DNA of 57,366 bases from Bacteroidota bacterium (GCA_024278975.1 JAJRSD010000043.1:1-57366), one strand, 5' to 3'; counted from the stretch's first letter, positions 16,763 through 25,972 are shown. Notes: generated by a model not told the origin, from the sequence alone. Translations and numbers: made by a program.

Positions 16763-17947
16763 ATGAGAAATTCATTTATAAAAACAGCAGTATTTATATT
16801 TGTTACTGTAACTATTTTTTCGTGTAATTTGAATAAAAAGCGACAGGCAGAAAAAGTAGAACTTTGTCAGGGTGCATATTTAACCGAAGAGGCAGCAGTT
16901 GAGAAATTAAAAGAATTTTCGGCAACATTCAGTAATAAAAAAGAGTGGGAAAAACGTGCTGTAAAAATCAGAGCTCAAATAAAAAAAGGTGCTGAATTGG
17001 ATAAAATCCCACAAAGCGACTGGAATTTCCCCATTAAAATTACGCATGGCGAAAAATACCAAATGATTGGTTACACCGTAGAGAATATTGGGTTAGAGTT
17101 AAAACCTGGATACATTGTACACGGTAATATTTATATGCCCGATTCGATTACCGGCAAAGTTCCGGCAATTCTAAATCCTCACGGACACTGGTTCGAAGGA
17201 GCCGATTACGGACGATTTCGCCCCGATATGCAATACCGCTGTTCGGCATTTGCAAAAATGGGTGCAATTGCCATTAACTGGGACATGTACGGAACAGGCG
17301 AAGATGTTGCGCATAAACATCACAGTCCCGAAGCACTGACAATGCAAACATTTAACACACTGCGAATTCTCGATTATATTAGCTCGCTGCCACAAACCGA
17401 TACCGATAGAATTATTATAACAGGTGCCTCGGGCGGAGGTACTCAAACTTTTATAGCTGCTGCAATCGACGACCGTTTCGATATTTCAGTTCCTACAGTA
17501 ATGGTGTCGGCATATTTTTATGGTGGGTGTGTTTGCGAAAGTGGCAAACCTATTCATAAATCAGCAAATTTCGAAACCAATAATGTTGAAATTGCAGCCT
17601 GTTTTGCTCCAAAACCACAACTTCTTAATTCCGATGGCGACGACTGGACTAAAAATGTTCCTGATGTTGAGTTCCCGTACATTAAAAATATTTATAAACT
17701 ATACGGTGCCGAAGATAATATTGAGAATGCCCATTTTATAGATGAAGTTCACAACTATGGAATATCGAAAAGAAAAGCTACCTACCACTTTTTAGCAAAA
17801 CATGCCGCATTAAAACTTAATAACATTTTAGATAAAAATGGAGAAATAGATGAAAGTTTTGTGCTTTTACTGGATACAACTCAATTAAAAGTTTTTCCTG
17901 AAAGAGCTTTGGTAGTTGACCCAATGGAATCGAGGAAACAGAAATAG
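16763..17947 (+). CDS. Lipoprotein alpha/beta hydrolase (acetyl-esterase-like)
   Basis: The start is taken as the ATG at 16763, because MRNSFIKTAVFIFVTVTIFSC is a complete lipoprotein signal with a lipobox ending in Cys; upstream in-frame starts fall inside the previous gene. The mature protein (about 394 residues in all) is an alpha/beta hydrolase with PAILNPHGHW (oxyanion region), NWDMYGTGED and the nucleophile elbow GASGGG. Catalytic His probably is the one in DEVHNYGISKRKA. It resembles acetyl xylan esterase or plant-glycan deacetylases of Bacteroidota. It should be anchored in the outer membrane or periplasm, next to the GH109-like gene, suggesting removal of acyl groups from glycans. 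Confidence 0.8.
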   Translation: MRNSFIKTAVFIFVTVTIFSCNLNKKRQAEKVELCQGAYLTEEAAVEKLKEFSATFSNKKEWEKRAVKIRAQIKKGAELDKIPQSDWNFPIKITHGEKYQMIGYTVENIGLELKPGYIVHGNIYMPDSITGKVPAILNPHGHWFEGADYGRFRPDMQYRCSAFAKMGAIAINWDMYGTGEDVAHKHHSPEALTMQTFNTLRILDYISSLPQTDTDRIIITGASGGGTQTFIAAAIDDRFDISVPTVMVSAYFYGGCVCESGKPIHKSANFETNNVEIAACFAPKPQLLNSDGDDWTKNVPDVEFPYIKNIYKLYGAEDNIENAHFIDEVHNYGISKRKATYHFLAKHAALKLNNILDKNGEIDESFVLLLDTTQLKVFPERALVVDPMESRKQK

Positions 17948-18004
17948 TAGAAATGCAACGGACATAGAAATAGATTTTTATCCGGTTTGTAAAAAGATTA
18001 AATA

Positions 18005-19123
18005 ATGACAGAAAATTCGGCAGCAAAAAGTAAACGGCTCTTATCAATTGATGCATTACGTGGGTTCGATATGTTATTTATCTCGGGTGGAGGTGCTTTT
18101 ATATATTACCTACATGGTAAAACAAGTTTAGCATGGGTTGATGCACTTGCCATTCAGATGGAACATACAACCTGGAACGGATTCACTTTTTACGATTTTA
18201 TATTTCCTCTGTTTCTTTTTATTTCGGGAGTATCGGTAAGTTTTTCGTTAAAACGAAACATTGAAAAAGGAGTGCCTAAAACACAGCTTTACAAAAAAGC
18301 ATTTACACGAATGGTTGTTTTAATGTTACTGGGTTTTATTTATAAAAACTCGCCTGTGCATATTTTCGAACCTTCATCGTTACGATATGTTAGTGTTTTG
18401 GGGCGCATCGGCATTGCAACTTTTGCAACTACTCTGCTCTACCTTAACTTTTCGGCAACAAAACGTCTGTTTTGGGTAATTGGCATTTTACTTGCATATT
18501 ATGCGGCACTGTTTCTTATTCCGGTACCGGGGCACGGTGCAGGCGACCTCTCTTTCGAAGGAAATCTGGTTGGCTGGATTGATAGAAATGTAATGCCGGG
18601 AATACTTATTCAGAAAATTTATGACGAAAATGCAATTCTAACACAATTTCCGGCTCTTACGCTTGCCGTACTCGGCGCCTGGGCCGGCGATATTTTAAAC
18701 AGTAAAAATCTCACTGAAAATCGTAAAGTTATAAAGTTGCTAATTATTGGTGTCTCATCAATAGTTATTGCACTTATCTGGAATTTGCATTTCCCCATTA
18801 ACAAACGTTTATGGAGTAGCTCGTTTATTGCATTAACCGGAGGAATGGCATTTATTGAGATGGCACTGTTTTACTGGCTTATCGATGTATTAAACTACAG
18901 AAAATGGGCTTTTGTTTTTAAAGTAATCGGAATGAACTCGCTGGTAATCTATTTTGCCAACCATTTTATAGATTTCAGATTTACCGCCAAAAAATTATTC
19001 GATGGTGTGTTGGTTATTTTCGACGAAAGATGGTACGACTCGATAATTGCACTGCTTGCCCTCGGACTTGTTTGGCTGTTTCTATATATTCTATATCGAA
19101 ATCAAATGTTTTTAAAAATATAG
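18005..19123 (+). CDS. Membrane acyltransferase-like protein (DUF5009/HGSNAT-like)
   Basis: A 372-residue protein with about ten membrane helices. The N-terminal LLSIDALRGFDMLFI and the segment TFYDFIFPLFLFISGVSV are hallmarks of the heparan-alpha-glucosaminide acetyltransferase/NagX-like family, which passes acetyl groups across the membrane to amino sugars. The conserved His in family members matches MEHTTWNGFTFYD. It follows the GH109-like and esterase genes at 57 bases and may take part in the same amino-sugar processing. The family in Bacteroidota is uncharacterised for the most part, so the substrate is left open. Confidence 0.75.
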   Translation: MTENSAAKSKRLLSIDALRGFDMLFISGGGAFIYYLHGKTSLAWVDALAIQMEHTTWNGFTFYDFIFPLFLFISGVSVSFSLKRNIEKGVPKTQLYKKAFTRMVVLMLLGFIYKNSPVHIFEPSSLRYVSVLGRIGIATFATTLLYLNFSATKRLFWVIGILLAYYAALFLIPVPGHGAGDLSFEGNLVGWIDRNVMPGILIQKIYDENAILTQFPALTLAVLGAWAGDILNSKNLTENRKVIKLLIIGVSSIVIALIWNLHFPINKRLWSSSFIALTGGMAFIEMALFYWLIDVLNYRKWAFVFKVIGMNSLVIYFANHFIDFRFTAKKLFDGVLVIFDERWYDSIIALLALGLVWLFLYILYRNQMFLKI

Positions 19124-19494
19124 TGTTATGTCAAGTATCATATTTCATGTTCGTCATTCCGAATTCATTTCGGAATCTACATGTTGAAGTAGAGATGCTG
19201 AATCGAGTTCTCCATGGGAGTCCTTTGGACAGCATGACGTTCTACAGTTATACGGTTGACAAGACACTAGTATAAAGTCAGGCATAAACTGGCGCACCAG
19301 ATTTCTTTCGTGACGTAAATATTGTAGTTCTCTCAACTATTTAAAATATAATATGTAAACCCGGGAGTAACACGAGAAGTTAAAGAGGGTGATGTATTAT
19401 TACGATTCTCTTATAGTACATACAAAAGAATAAATTTAATTTACCATTGATAGAATTACGAATTTAATTTCTAATATTACCGAAAACTAATTTT
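19124..19494. repeat. 371-bp intergenic gap with composite hairpin repeat
   Basis: No gene is seen. At 19152-19239 lies a MITE-like unit with inverted ends CGTCAT/ATGACG. Its left part is the hairpin GTCATTCCGAATTC...GGAATCT (19153-19178). Its right part (19196-19239) is 43/44 identical, inverted, to 43230-43273. The rest is AT-rich leader. Confidence 0.75.
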
Positions 19495-20616
19495 ATGAAC
19501 ATAGAGGTTAGGGAAATAACAACCAAAAGCGATTTACGAAAATTTATAAGTTTCTATACCAAACTTTATAATAATTGCGAATACTCTCCTATTCCGTTGC
19601 ACTTCGATGAATTAGAAACCTTGTTGGAAGATAAAAACCCAGCTTTTAAAAATTGTAAAGCTCAATATTGGATGGCGTATAAAAATGGCAAGCCAGTTGG
19701 AAGAATTGCTGCAATTGTAAAAGACAATGAGCTTTCGACAACTAATAAACCAATTGGCAGATTTGGATGGTTCGATTTTATTGACGACAAAGAAGTTTCT
19801 GAAGCACTGATGAGAACAGCGTTAGAGTGGATTAAAGAACAAGGAAGAATTATGGTGCACGGACCATTTGGATTTACTGATATGGATAGGCAGGGAATGT
19901 TAATTGAAGGTTTCGACAGAATGGGAACTTTTGCAACACCATATAACTATTCGTACTACCCTGAGCATATGGAAGCAATGGGTTTCAGCAAAAGTATCGA
20001 TTGGGTTGAGTTCGAAATTGATGTTGAAAATTTATTGGTTGAGAGAGTTGAGAAGATCGCAAAGTATGCAGCCATTAAACATGAATTTAGACTGGTAAAA
20101 ATCACTAAACGCAAGCAATTGTATAAATATGTTCCTGCTGCATTCGATATATTAAATAACGAGTATGCACATTTATATGGCTTTACACAACTCTCTGAAG
20201 AACAGATAAATCACTATGTAAAAATGTTTATTAACTTAGTTAGTATCGATTTTATAAGTTTTGTAGTTGACAAAAACGATAAGCTCATTGGTTTTGGGGT
20301 TACAATGCCATCGTTTAGCGAAGCCTCCATCAAAGCCAAAGGGAAATTGCTCCCTTTTGGATGGTATCATTTCTGGCAGGCGATGAAAAAGAATCACACA
20401 CTTGATCTCTATTTGGTTGCTGTTTCGAGCGAATATCAGAAGAAAGGAGTGAGTGCATTATTAATTACACACACTGCAAGAAAGGCAAAGGAGTTTGGCA
20501 TTTTACGCGCCGAAACAAATATTGAACTTGAATCCAATAACAGCGTACAAAGTATGTGGCAATTTTTCGAACGCAACCAACATAAACGACGAAGGTGCTA
20601 CATTAAAGATATTTAA
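19495..20616 (+). CDS. GNAT-fold acyltransferase, YghO-like (candidate bacterial ceramide synthase)
   Basis: A 373-residue protein with two GNAT-like halves. Visible are AYKNGKPVGRIAAIV in the N-terminal half, MVHGPFGFTDMDRQGMLIEG in the middle, and the acyl-CoA-binding-type segment VAVSSEYQKKGVSALLI with the closing HKRRRCYIK typical of the YghO-like family. Members of this family act as bacterial ceramide synthase (bCerS) in Caulobacter as I recall. The next gene, 5 bases away, encodes an SDR reductase of the type assigned as ceramide reductase (CerR), which supports a sphingolipid role. No serine palmitoyltransferase gene is in the window. It is cytoplasmic or peripheral to the membrane. 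Older databases often mislabel the family. Confidence 0.7.
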   Translation: MNIEVREITTKSDLRKFISFYTKLYNNCEYSPIPLHFDELETLLEDKNPAFKNCKAQYWMAYKNGKPVGRIAAIVKDNELSTTNKPIGRFGWFDFIDDKEVSEALMRTALEWIKEQGRIMVHGPFGFTDMDRQGMLIEGFDRMGTFATPYNYSYYPEHMEAMGFSKSIDWVEFEIDVENLLVERVEKIAKYAAIKHEFRLVKITKRKQLYKYVPAAFDILNNEYAHLYGFTQLSEEQINHYVKMFINLVSIDFISFVVDKNDKLIGFGVTMPSFSEASIKAKGKLLPFGWYHFWQAMKKNHTLDLYLVAVSSEYQKKGVSALLITHTARKAKEFGILRAETNIELESNNSVQSMWQFFERNQHKRRRCYIKDI

Positions 20617-20621
20617 GGTGC

Positions 20622-21626
20622 ATGGCTAAAATTCTTATTACCGGAGCGAGTGGTTTTATTGGTGGTTTTTTAGTTGAACAAGGGCTACAAAACAGACATA
20701 CAATTTATGCTGCAATACGTAAATCGAGCAGTACAAAATATTTAACTGATAAACGCATAAATATAATCTACCTTAATCTGGCAGATAAGAAATCGCTAAG
20801 ACAAATCTGGGAAAAACTTCAGCAAGAAATCGGAAGATTCGATTATATAATTCACAATGCCGGTGCAACCAAAGTGTTAAACAAATCCAATTTTGAAACC
20901 ATAAATTATCAGTACACAAAAAATTTAGTTGAATCGCTGTACGGGGCAAATATGATTCCATCGAAGTTTGTTTTTATAAGTAGTTTGGCTGCTTATGGTC
21001 CGGGCGACGAAAATACATTTACTCCAATAAAAATAACCGACACGCAAACACCAATTACAAACTACGGTAAAAGCAAACTAAAAGCCGAACAATTCCTGTT
21101 TCAACAAAATAAAATACCAATTCTGATTTTACGCCCAACCGGAGTTTACGGACCGCGAGATACCGGTTACTACGAATATTTTAAATCAATTAACAAGCAT
21201 ATCGAAATATATTTGGGAAGCACAAAACAGACACTGTCGTTTATTTACATAAAAGACTTAGTATCACTAATTTACATAGCACTGCCATCTCCCATAGCTA
21301 ACCGTGGGTACTTTATTACCGATGGTAAAAACTATAGTATAAAAGAGTTTGCGGCGATTACAAAAAAGGTTATGAACAAAAGAACAATACGAATTGTTAC
21401 ACCTCTGTTTATGGTTAAATCGGCAGCAATTATTTCGGAAAAGATTGCAAAACTCACAAAAAAAGCAACAATGTTTACCACTGATAAATTTAAAGAGATA
21501 ACCAAAAAAAACTGGTCTTGCGATGCAGAGGAAACAATGACAGATTTTAATTTTTTGCCAAAATACGATTTACAACACGGAGTTGAGGAAACCATAAATT
21601 GGTACAAAGAAAAACGATGGTTATGA
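20622..21626 (+). CDS. NAD(P)-dependent SDR epimerase/reductase (candidate CerR)
   Basis: A 334-residue extended SDR protein with the nucleotide-binding motif LITGASGFIGG at the start, the active-site pair YGKSK (YxxxK) near residue 145, the upstream serine in FVFISSLAAYG and LRPTGVYGPRD. It starts 5 bases after the acyltransferase and overlaps the DUF4833 gene by 4 bases. By family and neighbour it may be the ceramide reductase that reduces the 3-keto group of dihydroceramide in bacteria, but other sugar or lipid substrates cannot be excluded from sequence alone. The C-terminal region (residues 250-300) has a hydrophobic patch. Confidence 0.75.
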   Translation: MAKILITGASGFIGGFLVEQGLQNRHTIYAAIRKSSSTKYLTDKRINIIYLNLADKKSLRQIWEKLQQEIGRFDYIIHNAGATKVLNKSNFETINYQYTKNLVESLYGANMIPSKFVFISSLAAYGPGDENTFTPIKITDTQTPITNYGKSKLKAEQFLFQQNKIPILILRPTGVYGPRDTGYYEYFKSINKHIEIYLGSTKQTLSFIYIKDLVSLIYIALPSPIANRGYFITDGKNYSIKEFAAITKKVMNKRTIRIVTPLFMVKSAAIISEKIAKLTKKATMFTTDKFKEITKKNWSCDAEETMTDFNFLPKYDLQHGVEETINWYKEKRWL

Positions 21627-22144
21627 AGTGGATACTGATTTTACTACTATTATCTCCGGTGACCGCAAAATGTGTTTCTCCCCAAAAACCATCTGATATT
21701 CTTTTTTTTATTGAACGAAACCTAAATAAAAACAGGGTTGTTTACAAAGCCAATTTTGATTCTGATGGTACATTACAAACCAAAGATCCGATTAAAATAC
21801 ATTGGATAATGCATGAAGAAAACGGTGAGAGTGAATCGTTAAATTACATGGAAAAGAAGATAGCTTATGGCATTACATGTGTTCAGGAAAATAGCTCTAA
21901 ATCTGTATTTAATGTAAAACTTGTTGCAGACGAAACCCATTCTTTTATACTTAAACAGATAGCACCTTTCGAAGCTCAGTTAACCACAGTGATTAAAGGA
22001 GTAACAGTAAAATTAACACGACTTTTTATTAATGCTGATAATTCATCTTATTGGCCAAATGTAAAATATGTTTTAATTGAAGGAATTGAGTTAAAAACCC
22101 AACAATTAATTAGCGATAAAATTCGTCCAGGCAGTAACAATTAG
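21623..22144 (+). CDS. Exported DUF4833 protein
   Basis: The ATG at 21623 overlaps the SDR stop codon as ATGA and gives a clean signal peptide (MKWILILLLLSPVTA); an in-frame ATG at 21617 is possible too. The mature part shows LFFIERNLNKNRVVYKANFD and KIHWIMHEENGE...AYGIT, typical of DUF4833, a Bacteroidota family of small periplasmic or surface beta-rich proteins of unknown function. It is the third gene of a tight operon with the ceramide-type acyltransferase and reductase, which hints at a role in envelope lipid biology. 173 residues from this start. Confidence 0.75.
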   Translation: MKWILILLLLSPVTAKCVSPQKPSDILFFIERNLNKNRVVYKANFDSDGTLQTKDPIKIHWIMHEENGESESLNYMEKKIAYGITCVQENSSKSVFNVKLVADETHSFILKQIAPFEAQLTTVIKGVTVKLTRLFINADNSSYWPNVKYVLIEGIELKTQQLISDKIRPGSNN

Positions 22145-22230
22145 TTTTATCCGAGAACCCTGTCAGTTGGCAGCTCTGCTAAACTACATAACGCAATCGT
22201 AATAGAACAAGGTTTAATACCAATTAAACT

Positions 22231-22256
22231 TCATATTGTTATAAGCAACAATATGA
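22231..22256. terminator. Hairpin between convergent operons
   Basis: A perfect 10-bp stem, TCATATTGTT and AACAATATGA with a 6-base loop, sits in the 170-base gap between the DUF4833 gene and the convergent cytochrome b gene. There is no proper T-run next to it, so its role as a terminator is uncertain. Confidence 0.4.
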
Positions 22257-22314
22257 TAACTACAGTATTCTTTTTGATCTATTTTTGATATTGTACAGAA
22301 TAGGTGGGCAAAGA

Positions 22315-22935
22315 TTATTTCTTCTGCCCATCCTCATCATCAACTTCAACAATTTCCCAACCGGTAATCATTGCTTTTAAATTTGATAATGGAGTGCTTC
22401 CGGTAGTAACCAGATACACGTGTGCAATTACAAACGAGAGTAAAATATATGCACCAAAAGAATGGATTGTTGCAATAACATCGAGTCCAATTACATGTAC
22501 CGGGTTATTGGGGTAAACGTAAAACAGGTAAATTAACCCTGTAAATACCTGGACAGGAATGACCAGCAGTTTCAACCCGAGATATATAATTCGTTGCAAC
22601 GGGCTGAATTTATTGTAAATAGTTTTGTGAGTAGGATGCGGTGCGCCTTTAAAAATTCCGGTAATGTAATACGATATTTCGGCTTTTATTAGCTTTGTAG
22701 TTGGAATATATTGTCGCCATTCACCAGTAACGAAATGCCAGAAGATAGCAAATACAATGAGTACCAGTAGTGCCCATGCAGCCATATTATGAACCCTAAT
22801 AACATTTTCGAACCCAATGATACTGTACGAACCATGAATTTCGAACCCGGTGAAAGCGAGAAAGAGAATCAGTAGTGCCTGATTCCAGTGCCAAAACCTT
22901 TCAAATCCTCTATATATGTATGTTTTCTTTTTCAT
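22315..22935 (-). CDS. Cytochrome b561-type membrane subunit (PhsC/thiosulfate reductase-like)
   Basis: A 206-residue membrane protein of the prokaryotic b561/[NiFe]-hydrogenase cytochrome b family, with four to five helices. Likely heme ligands are His in FERFWHWNQALL (near 16), RVHNMAAW (near 49), ATIHSFGAY and FVIAHVYLV near the C-terminus. It begins 13 bases after the octaheme cytochrome gene and would pass electrons between the quinone pool and that cytochrome. The charged tail ends in EVDDEDGQKK on the cytoplasmic side. The pair is set apart from the rhodanese-Psr operon by a strong terminator. Confidence 0.85.
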   Translation of the reverse strand: MKKKTYIYRGFERFWHWNQALLILFLAFTGFEIHGSYSIIGFENVIRVHNMAAWALLVLIVFAIFWHFVTGEWRQYIPTTKLIKAEISYYITGIFKGAPHPTHKTIYNKFSPLQRIIYLGLKLLVIPVQVFTGLIYLFYVYPNNPVHVIGLDVIATIHSFGAYILLSFVIAHVYLVTTGSTPLSNLKAMITGWEIVEVDDEDGQKK

Positions 22936-22948
22936 AGCAAGGTGGTTT

Positions 22949-24604
22949 TTAGTTTTTTATGAGTCGTATTAAACCATGTGTTAAAACTCCGAGAAACGAA
23001 ATTATCAATAAAATAATACCAAGGTTATCGAAGAAATTATTATGATCCCTACCGGGCAGGTAAAAATCGTTTAAATTTTTGAGATAGCTATCACGCGAGT
23101 GGCAGTCGGCACATTGCAGCGACTCTTCTTTTGGAGATACCATATGGTTAATTGGCCAGTACATCTCGGTTGAAACAAAGCCGTACTCTCCGCTGTAGGG
23201 CAGGTCAACAGATTCCATGCCCGCTTGTGCTGCCTTGTCCCAATCGAAGCCCTTCCAGTATGCAGTACTGTCTTTCCCAAATAAGCGGGGAACAATTAAA
23301 GTGTTGTTTACCGCATCGTATATTTGTCGCCCCGCATGTTTTTTAACGGGAACTATTTTCGAATTTTTATCGGAATAACTTCCAAGTAAAGTATTCAACT
23401 GAATAACATTTGATGTATCTATTTTGTCTTCGAGGAGATGATGTCTTGCATTTCCATTGAACCAATGATATTCGGGCACAACGTTCCTTTCCCAGACAAA
23501 CGACCCCTTAATTGTTGCGTATGTCATATTTCCCAAACTGTCCTTTAGAACCATTTTACTACTATCGGCGTTAAACTTTCCTGCCGTTGACCAGTCCCAG
23601 TTCATTTTTGTTGCACTAATTTTTGCGAAACGTGGAATATGACAGGTTTGACAAGCCACCTTTTTAGTATGACGGTTTAAAATTGTATTGGAGTGAGGAT
23701 GGTCGGAATGGCACTGTTCGCATCTTACCCTGTTTTCGTTGGTCGATGCTACCGAATAAAGGCTGCCCGAAATGTTGTGCCGATCAGTTTTATGACAATC
23801 AACACAGCTCATGTTTACCCCATTAATACCCATGTGAACATCAACATCGCGGGTAACCTGATTAATTTCGTTTGCCAAATCGCCGTGTTTAACATTGTTT
23901 CCACCACCACCAACAAAATGGCAGACACCACAGTTTTCGCGTTTTGGTGCTCCAACATTTTGCGCAATCAAGTTATAATCCGGCTTATCGAATATTTTGC
24001 CCTTGAACTCCTTTTTTTGTGCAACAGGCAATCCTGCACCTGTAGGAAATTTTTTATATGTTCCGGTTTGATCGTGACAAACCAGGCAGTCGATGTTTTT
24101 ATTGTCGTTAAAATCGAAGCTGTTGTCTTTCCAGCCATAGCCAATGTGGCAACTTGTACAGCGCGGTTCGTTCGACGAAATACCAATACAAAAATTATTA
24201 ATGATATTTTTTTTGCCTAACTGAATCGTATCCCCGGAGTCGGTTACATAGTCTCTTTCCCATTTCCAATGCGATGAGGACATAATCTCCTGATCGGTAT
24301 TGTTGTGGCACGATAAACATGCGCCGGTAACCTGTTGTGGCGTTTCGAATGGCTGCTGTAACAATTCAAACAAACTATGATCGGCATGCGAAATAGTATT
24401 GGTTTTGTGCTCAACTATCGTTGCCTGATTTTCAACATAATAGGGTACTGTATTAAAATAATAGATTCCACCGGCTATCCATGGTATAACAATGGCAACA
24501 AACAGTGCTAATAACTTTAAAAAATTCTGTTGCGTTTCTTTATCTGTTAACATATTTCCACAATTAGAATTGGTACTAAAATAATTAAATATCGACATTT
24601 TCAA
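22949..24604 (-). CDS. Octaheme c-type cytochrome, tetrathionate reductase (OTR) family
   Basis: A 551-residue protein with one N-terminal helix (LLALFVAIVIPWIAGG), eight CxxCH heme motifs (CLSCH, CTSCH, CLVCH, CGVCH, CVDCH, CEQCH, CQTCH, CADCH) and a C-terminal helix (NLGIILLIISFLGVLTHGLI). Heme number and the arrangement fit the octaheme tetrathionate reductase-like family known from Shewanella; such proteins can reduce tetrathionate, nitrite or hydroxylamine in vitro. Both ends are membrane anchors, so it faces the periplasm next to its cytochrome b partner. The start used is the first ATG; M18 (MLTDKETQ) is an alternative that gives a shorter cytoplasmic tail. Confidence 0.88.
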   Translation of the reverse strand: MKMSIFNYFSTNSNCGNMLTDKETQQNFLKLLALFVAIVIPWIAGGIYYFNTVPYYVENQATIVEHKTNTISHADHSLFELLQQPFETPQQVTGACLSCHNNTDQEIMSSSHWKWERDYVTDSGDTIQLGKKNIINNFCIGISSNEPRCTSCHIGYGWKDNSFDFNDNKNIDCLVCHDQTGTYKKFPTGAGLPVAQKKEFKGKIFDKPDYNLIAQNVGAPKRENCGVCHFVGGGGNNVKHGDLANEINQVTRDVDVHMGINGVNMSCVDCHKTDRHNISGSLYSVASTNENRVRCEQCHSDHPHSNTILNRHTKKVACQTCHIPRFAKISATKMNWDWSTAGKFNADSSKMVLKDSLGNMTYATIKGSFVWERNVVPEYHWFNGNARHHLLEDKIDTSNVIQLNTLLGSYSDKNSKIVPVKKHAGRQIYDAVNNTLIVPRLFGKDSTAYWKGFDWDKAAQAGMESVDLPYSGEYGFVSTEMYWPINHMVSPKEESLQCADCHSRDSYLKNLNDFYLPGRDHNNFFDNLGIILLIISFLGVLTHGLIRLIKN

Positions 24605-24612
24605 TATATTAT

Positions 24613-24650
24613 AAAAATGCCTGGTAATCTTAAATTATCAGGCATTTTTT
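24613..24650. terminator. Strong bidirectional-type terminator
   Basis: AAATGCCTG pairs with CAGGCATTT, with an inner TAAT/ATTA extension, flanked by A-run and T-run on both sides. On the minus strand it ends the Psr-rhodanese operon just before the octaheme cytochrome gene. Confidence 0.85.
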
Positions 24651-24682
24651 GAACAGCTAAAGGGCTGCATAAGAAAACTTTA

Positions 24683-25303
24683 TTAACAACCTCCCTGTAC
24701 TTTTTTCTTCTTTTTGCGTTTCGAAATAGGAGGTTTCGAGCTTTTTTTCATTGTTGATGGCTGAGTATTAACAGCAGCTCCGCCTAATGCAGCTCCGGCT
24801 CCTTTTCTGAAGTTATATTTTGCTATCTCTTCGTCAGGACTGGTTGATGCTGGTTTCTCAGGATTCATAATGGTTTCAACCCAATAGTTCAGCCCACCCA
24901 GCATAACGTAATTATTCTCGAAACCCAACTGACGGGTAATCATCCACGCCTCATTGGCATTCTTTGTTCCGTTCGAATAAAATACATTTAACTTCACATC
25001 CTGGTTGATGTACTCTTTCCACTCGGGATTAAGAATATCGACCAAAGGAATGTTGATGGAATTTGGCAAGCTGAATTTCTCATACTGATCGGCATCTCTT
25101 ACATCAATCAATTGTAAAGTAGGATCTTTTTGAATAAGCATATCTGCGACTTCATCGGGTTGCAAAAACTGCGTTCCGTCTTTTACCTCTTCCAATAGTT
25201 CGTTGGCTGTAAGTCTGAATTGCTTAGTAGTGTTTTCTGGCACAGCTGCAATTATCATCCCCAAAGGAATAATGATGGCTGCCAATATTAATCTTGCTTT
25301 CAT
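24683..25303 (-). CDS. Exported rhodanese-like protein without catalytic Cys
   Basis: A 206-residue protein with a signal peptide (KARLILAAIIIPLGMIIAA) and one rhodanese fold (LQLIDVRDADQYEKFSLPNS at 64-82). The active-site loop, normally YCxxGxRS, reads FYSNGTKNA, so the sulfur-carrying Cys is Ser110 and the protein cannot be an ordinary sulfurtransferase. The C-terminal 50 residues are low-complexity, Lys-rich, and end in VQGGC; that last residue is the only Cys of the protein. The terminal Cys might carry sulfane sulfur on a flexible arm, which is speculation. It follows the YeeE/YedE genes of the Psr operon. Confidence 0.85.
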   Translation of the reverse strand: MKARLILAAIIIPLGMIIAAVPENTTKQFRLTANELLEEVKDGTQFLQPDEVADMLIQKDPTLQLIDVRDADQYEKFSLPNSINIPLVDILNPEWKEYINQDVKLNVFYSNGTKNANEAWMITRQLGFENNYVMLGGLNYWVETIMNPEKPASTSPDEEIAKYNFRKGAGAALGGAAVNTQPSTMKKSSKPPISKRKKKKKVQGGC

Positions 25304-25344
25304 AATTTATGACTTTTTGATAATTATATTTAAGTATCAAGAAT

Positions 25345-25950
25345 TTATTTTTGGTTCAATTTATAATCGTCGCGGGCAAAATGTTTCTCAGCCCATTCGC
25401 CAACCCAAAACATTCCGAGTGCAACAAGAATAATCAGAAATGTAATTAGTCCACGCGATGTTCCAAATATATCGGACAGAAGTGGTGAGCCTAAGAATTT
25501 TGCATTGTAAAAGCCTTCCCACATAGGAAAGCCTTCGATAAAAATAAATATTCCAATTACAATTCCACCTAAAAATGCCATTGCATCTAACTTCCCAATT
25601 GATGCCGCGCACACCGAGGTTCCCGGGCAGTATCCACCAAGAATAAACCCGGCACCCATTATTACGCCACCTCCGAGTGACGACCACAAATAGGTTGGGT
25701 TGATATAGATATAACTGAGGTCGATCCAGTTAAAAAGGCTCATAAACAACAAGCCAACTGCGGCAACTATTGCGCCTGTAAAAAACACCTTTAGAACTGT
25801 GGTGTCGTATCCGTAAAACATTCCTGCCAAACGGCGACTCGAAGAAAATCCGTTTACTTCTAATACAAATCCAAATCCAATTCCAATAAGAAACGCTAAA
25901 AATAGATTAGCATTTTCTGTAATTATTTCGTTAACAACTAATGGTCCCAT
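25345..25950 (-). CDS. YeeE/YedE-family transporter half, C-type
   Basis: A 201-residue membrane protein, about five helices, with the conserved Cys motif GFILGGYCPGTSVCAASIGK (residues about 101-120) of the YeeE/YedE (TsuA/PmpAB) family, which moves thiosulfate or related sulfur species across the inner membrane by relay along cysteines. It is one half of a split transporter; the other half is the next gene upstream. Lies between that gene and the rhodanese-like gene. Confidence 0.87.
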   Translation of the reverse strand: MGPLVVNEIITENANLFLAFLIGIGFGFVLEVNGFSSSRRLAGMFYGYDTTVLKVFFTGAIVAAVGLLFMSLFNWIDLSYIYINPTYLWSSLGGGVIMGAGFILGGYCPGTSVCAASIGKLDAMAFLGGIVIGIFIFIEGFPMWEGFYNAKFLGSPLLSDIFGTSRGLITFLIILVALGMFWVGEWAEKHFARDDYKLNQK

Positions 25951-25972
25951 TTTAAACTAATTTAATTGATGA

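Noticed and set aside
23693-24220. 175-codon plus-strand frame
   Set aside because: Lies fully antisense to the octaheme cytochrome gene, which has eight heme motifs; a shadow frame.
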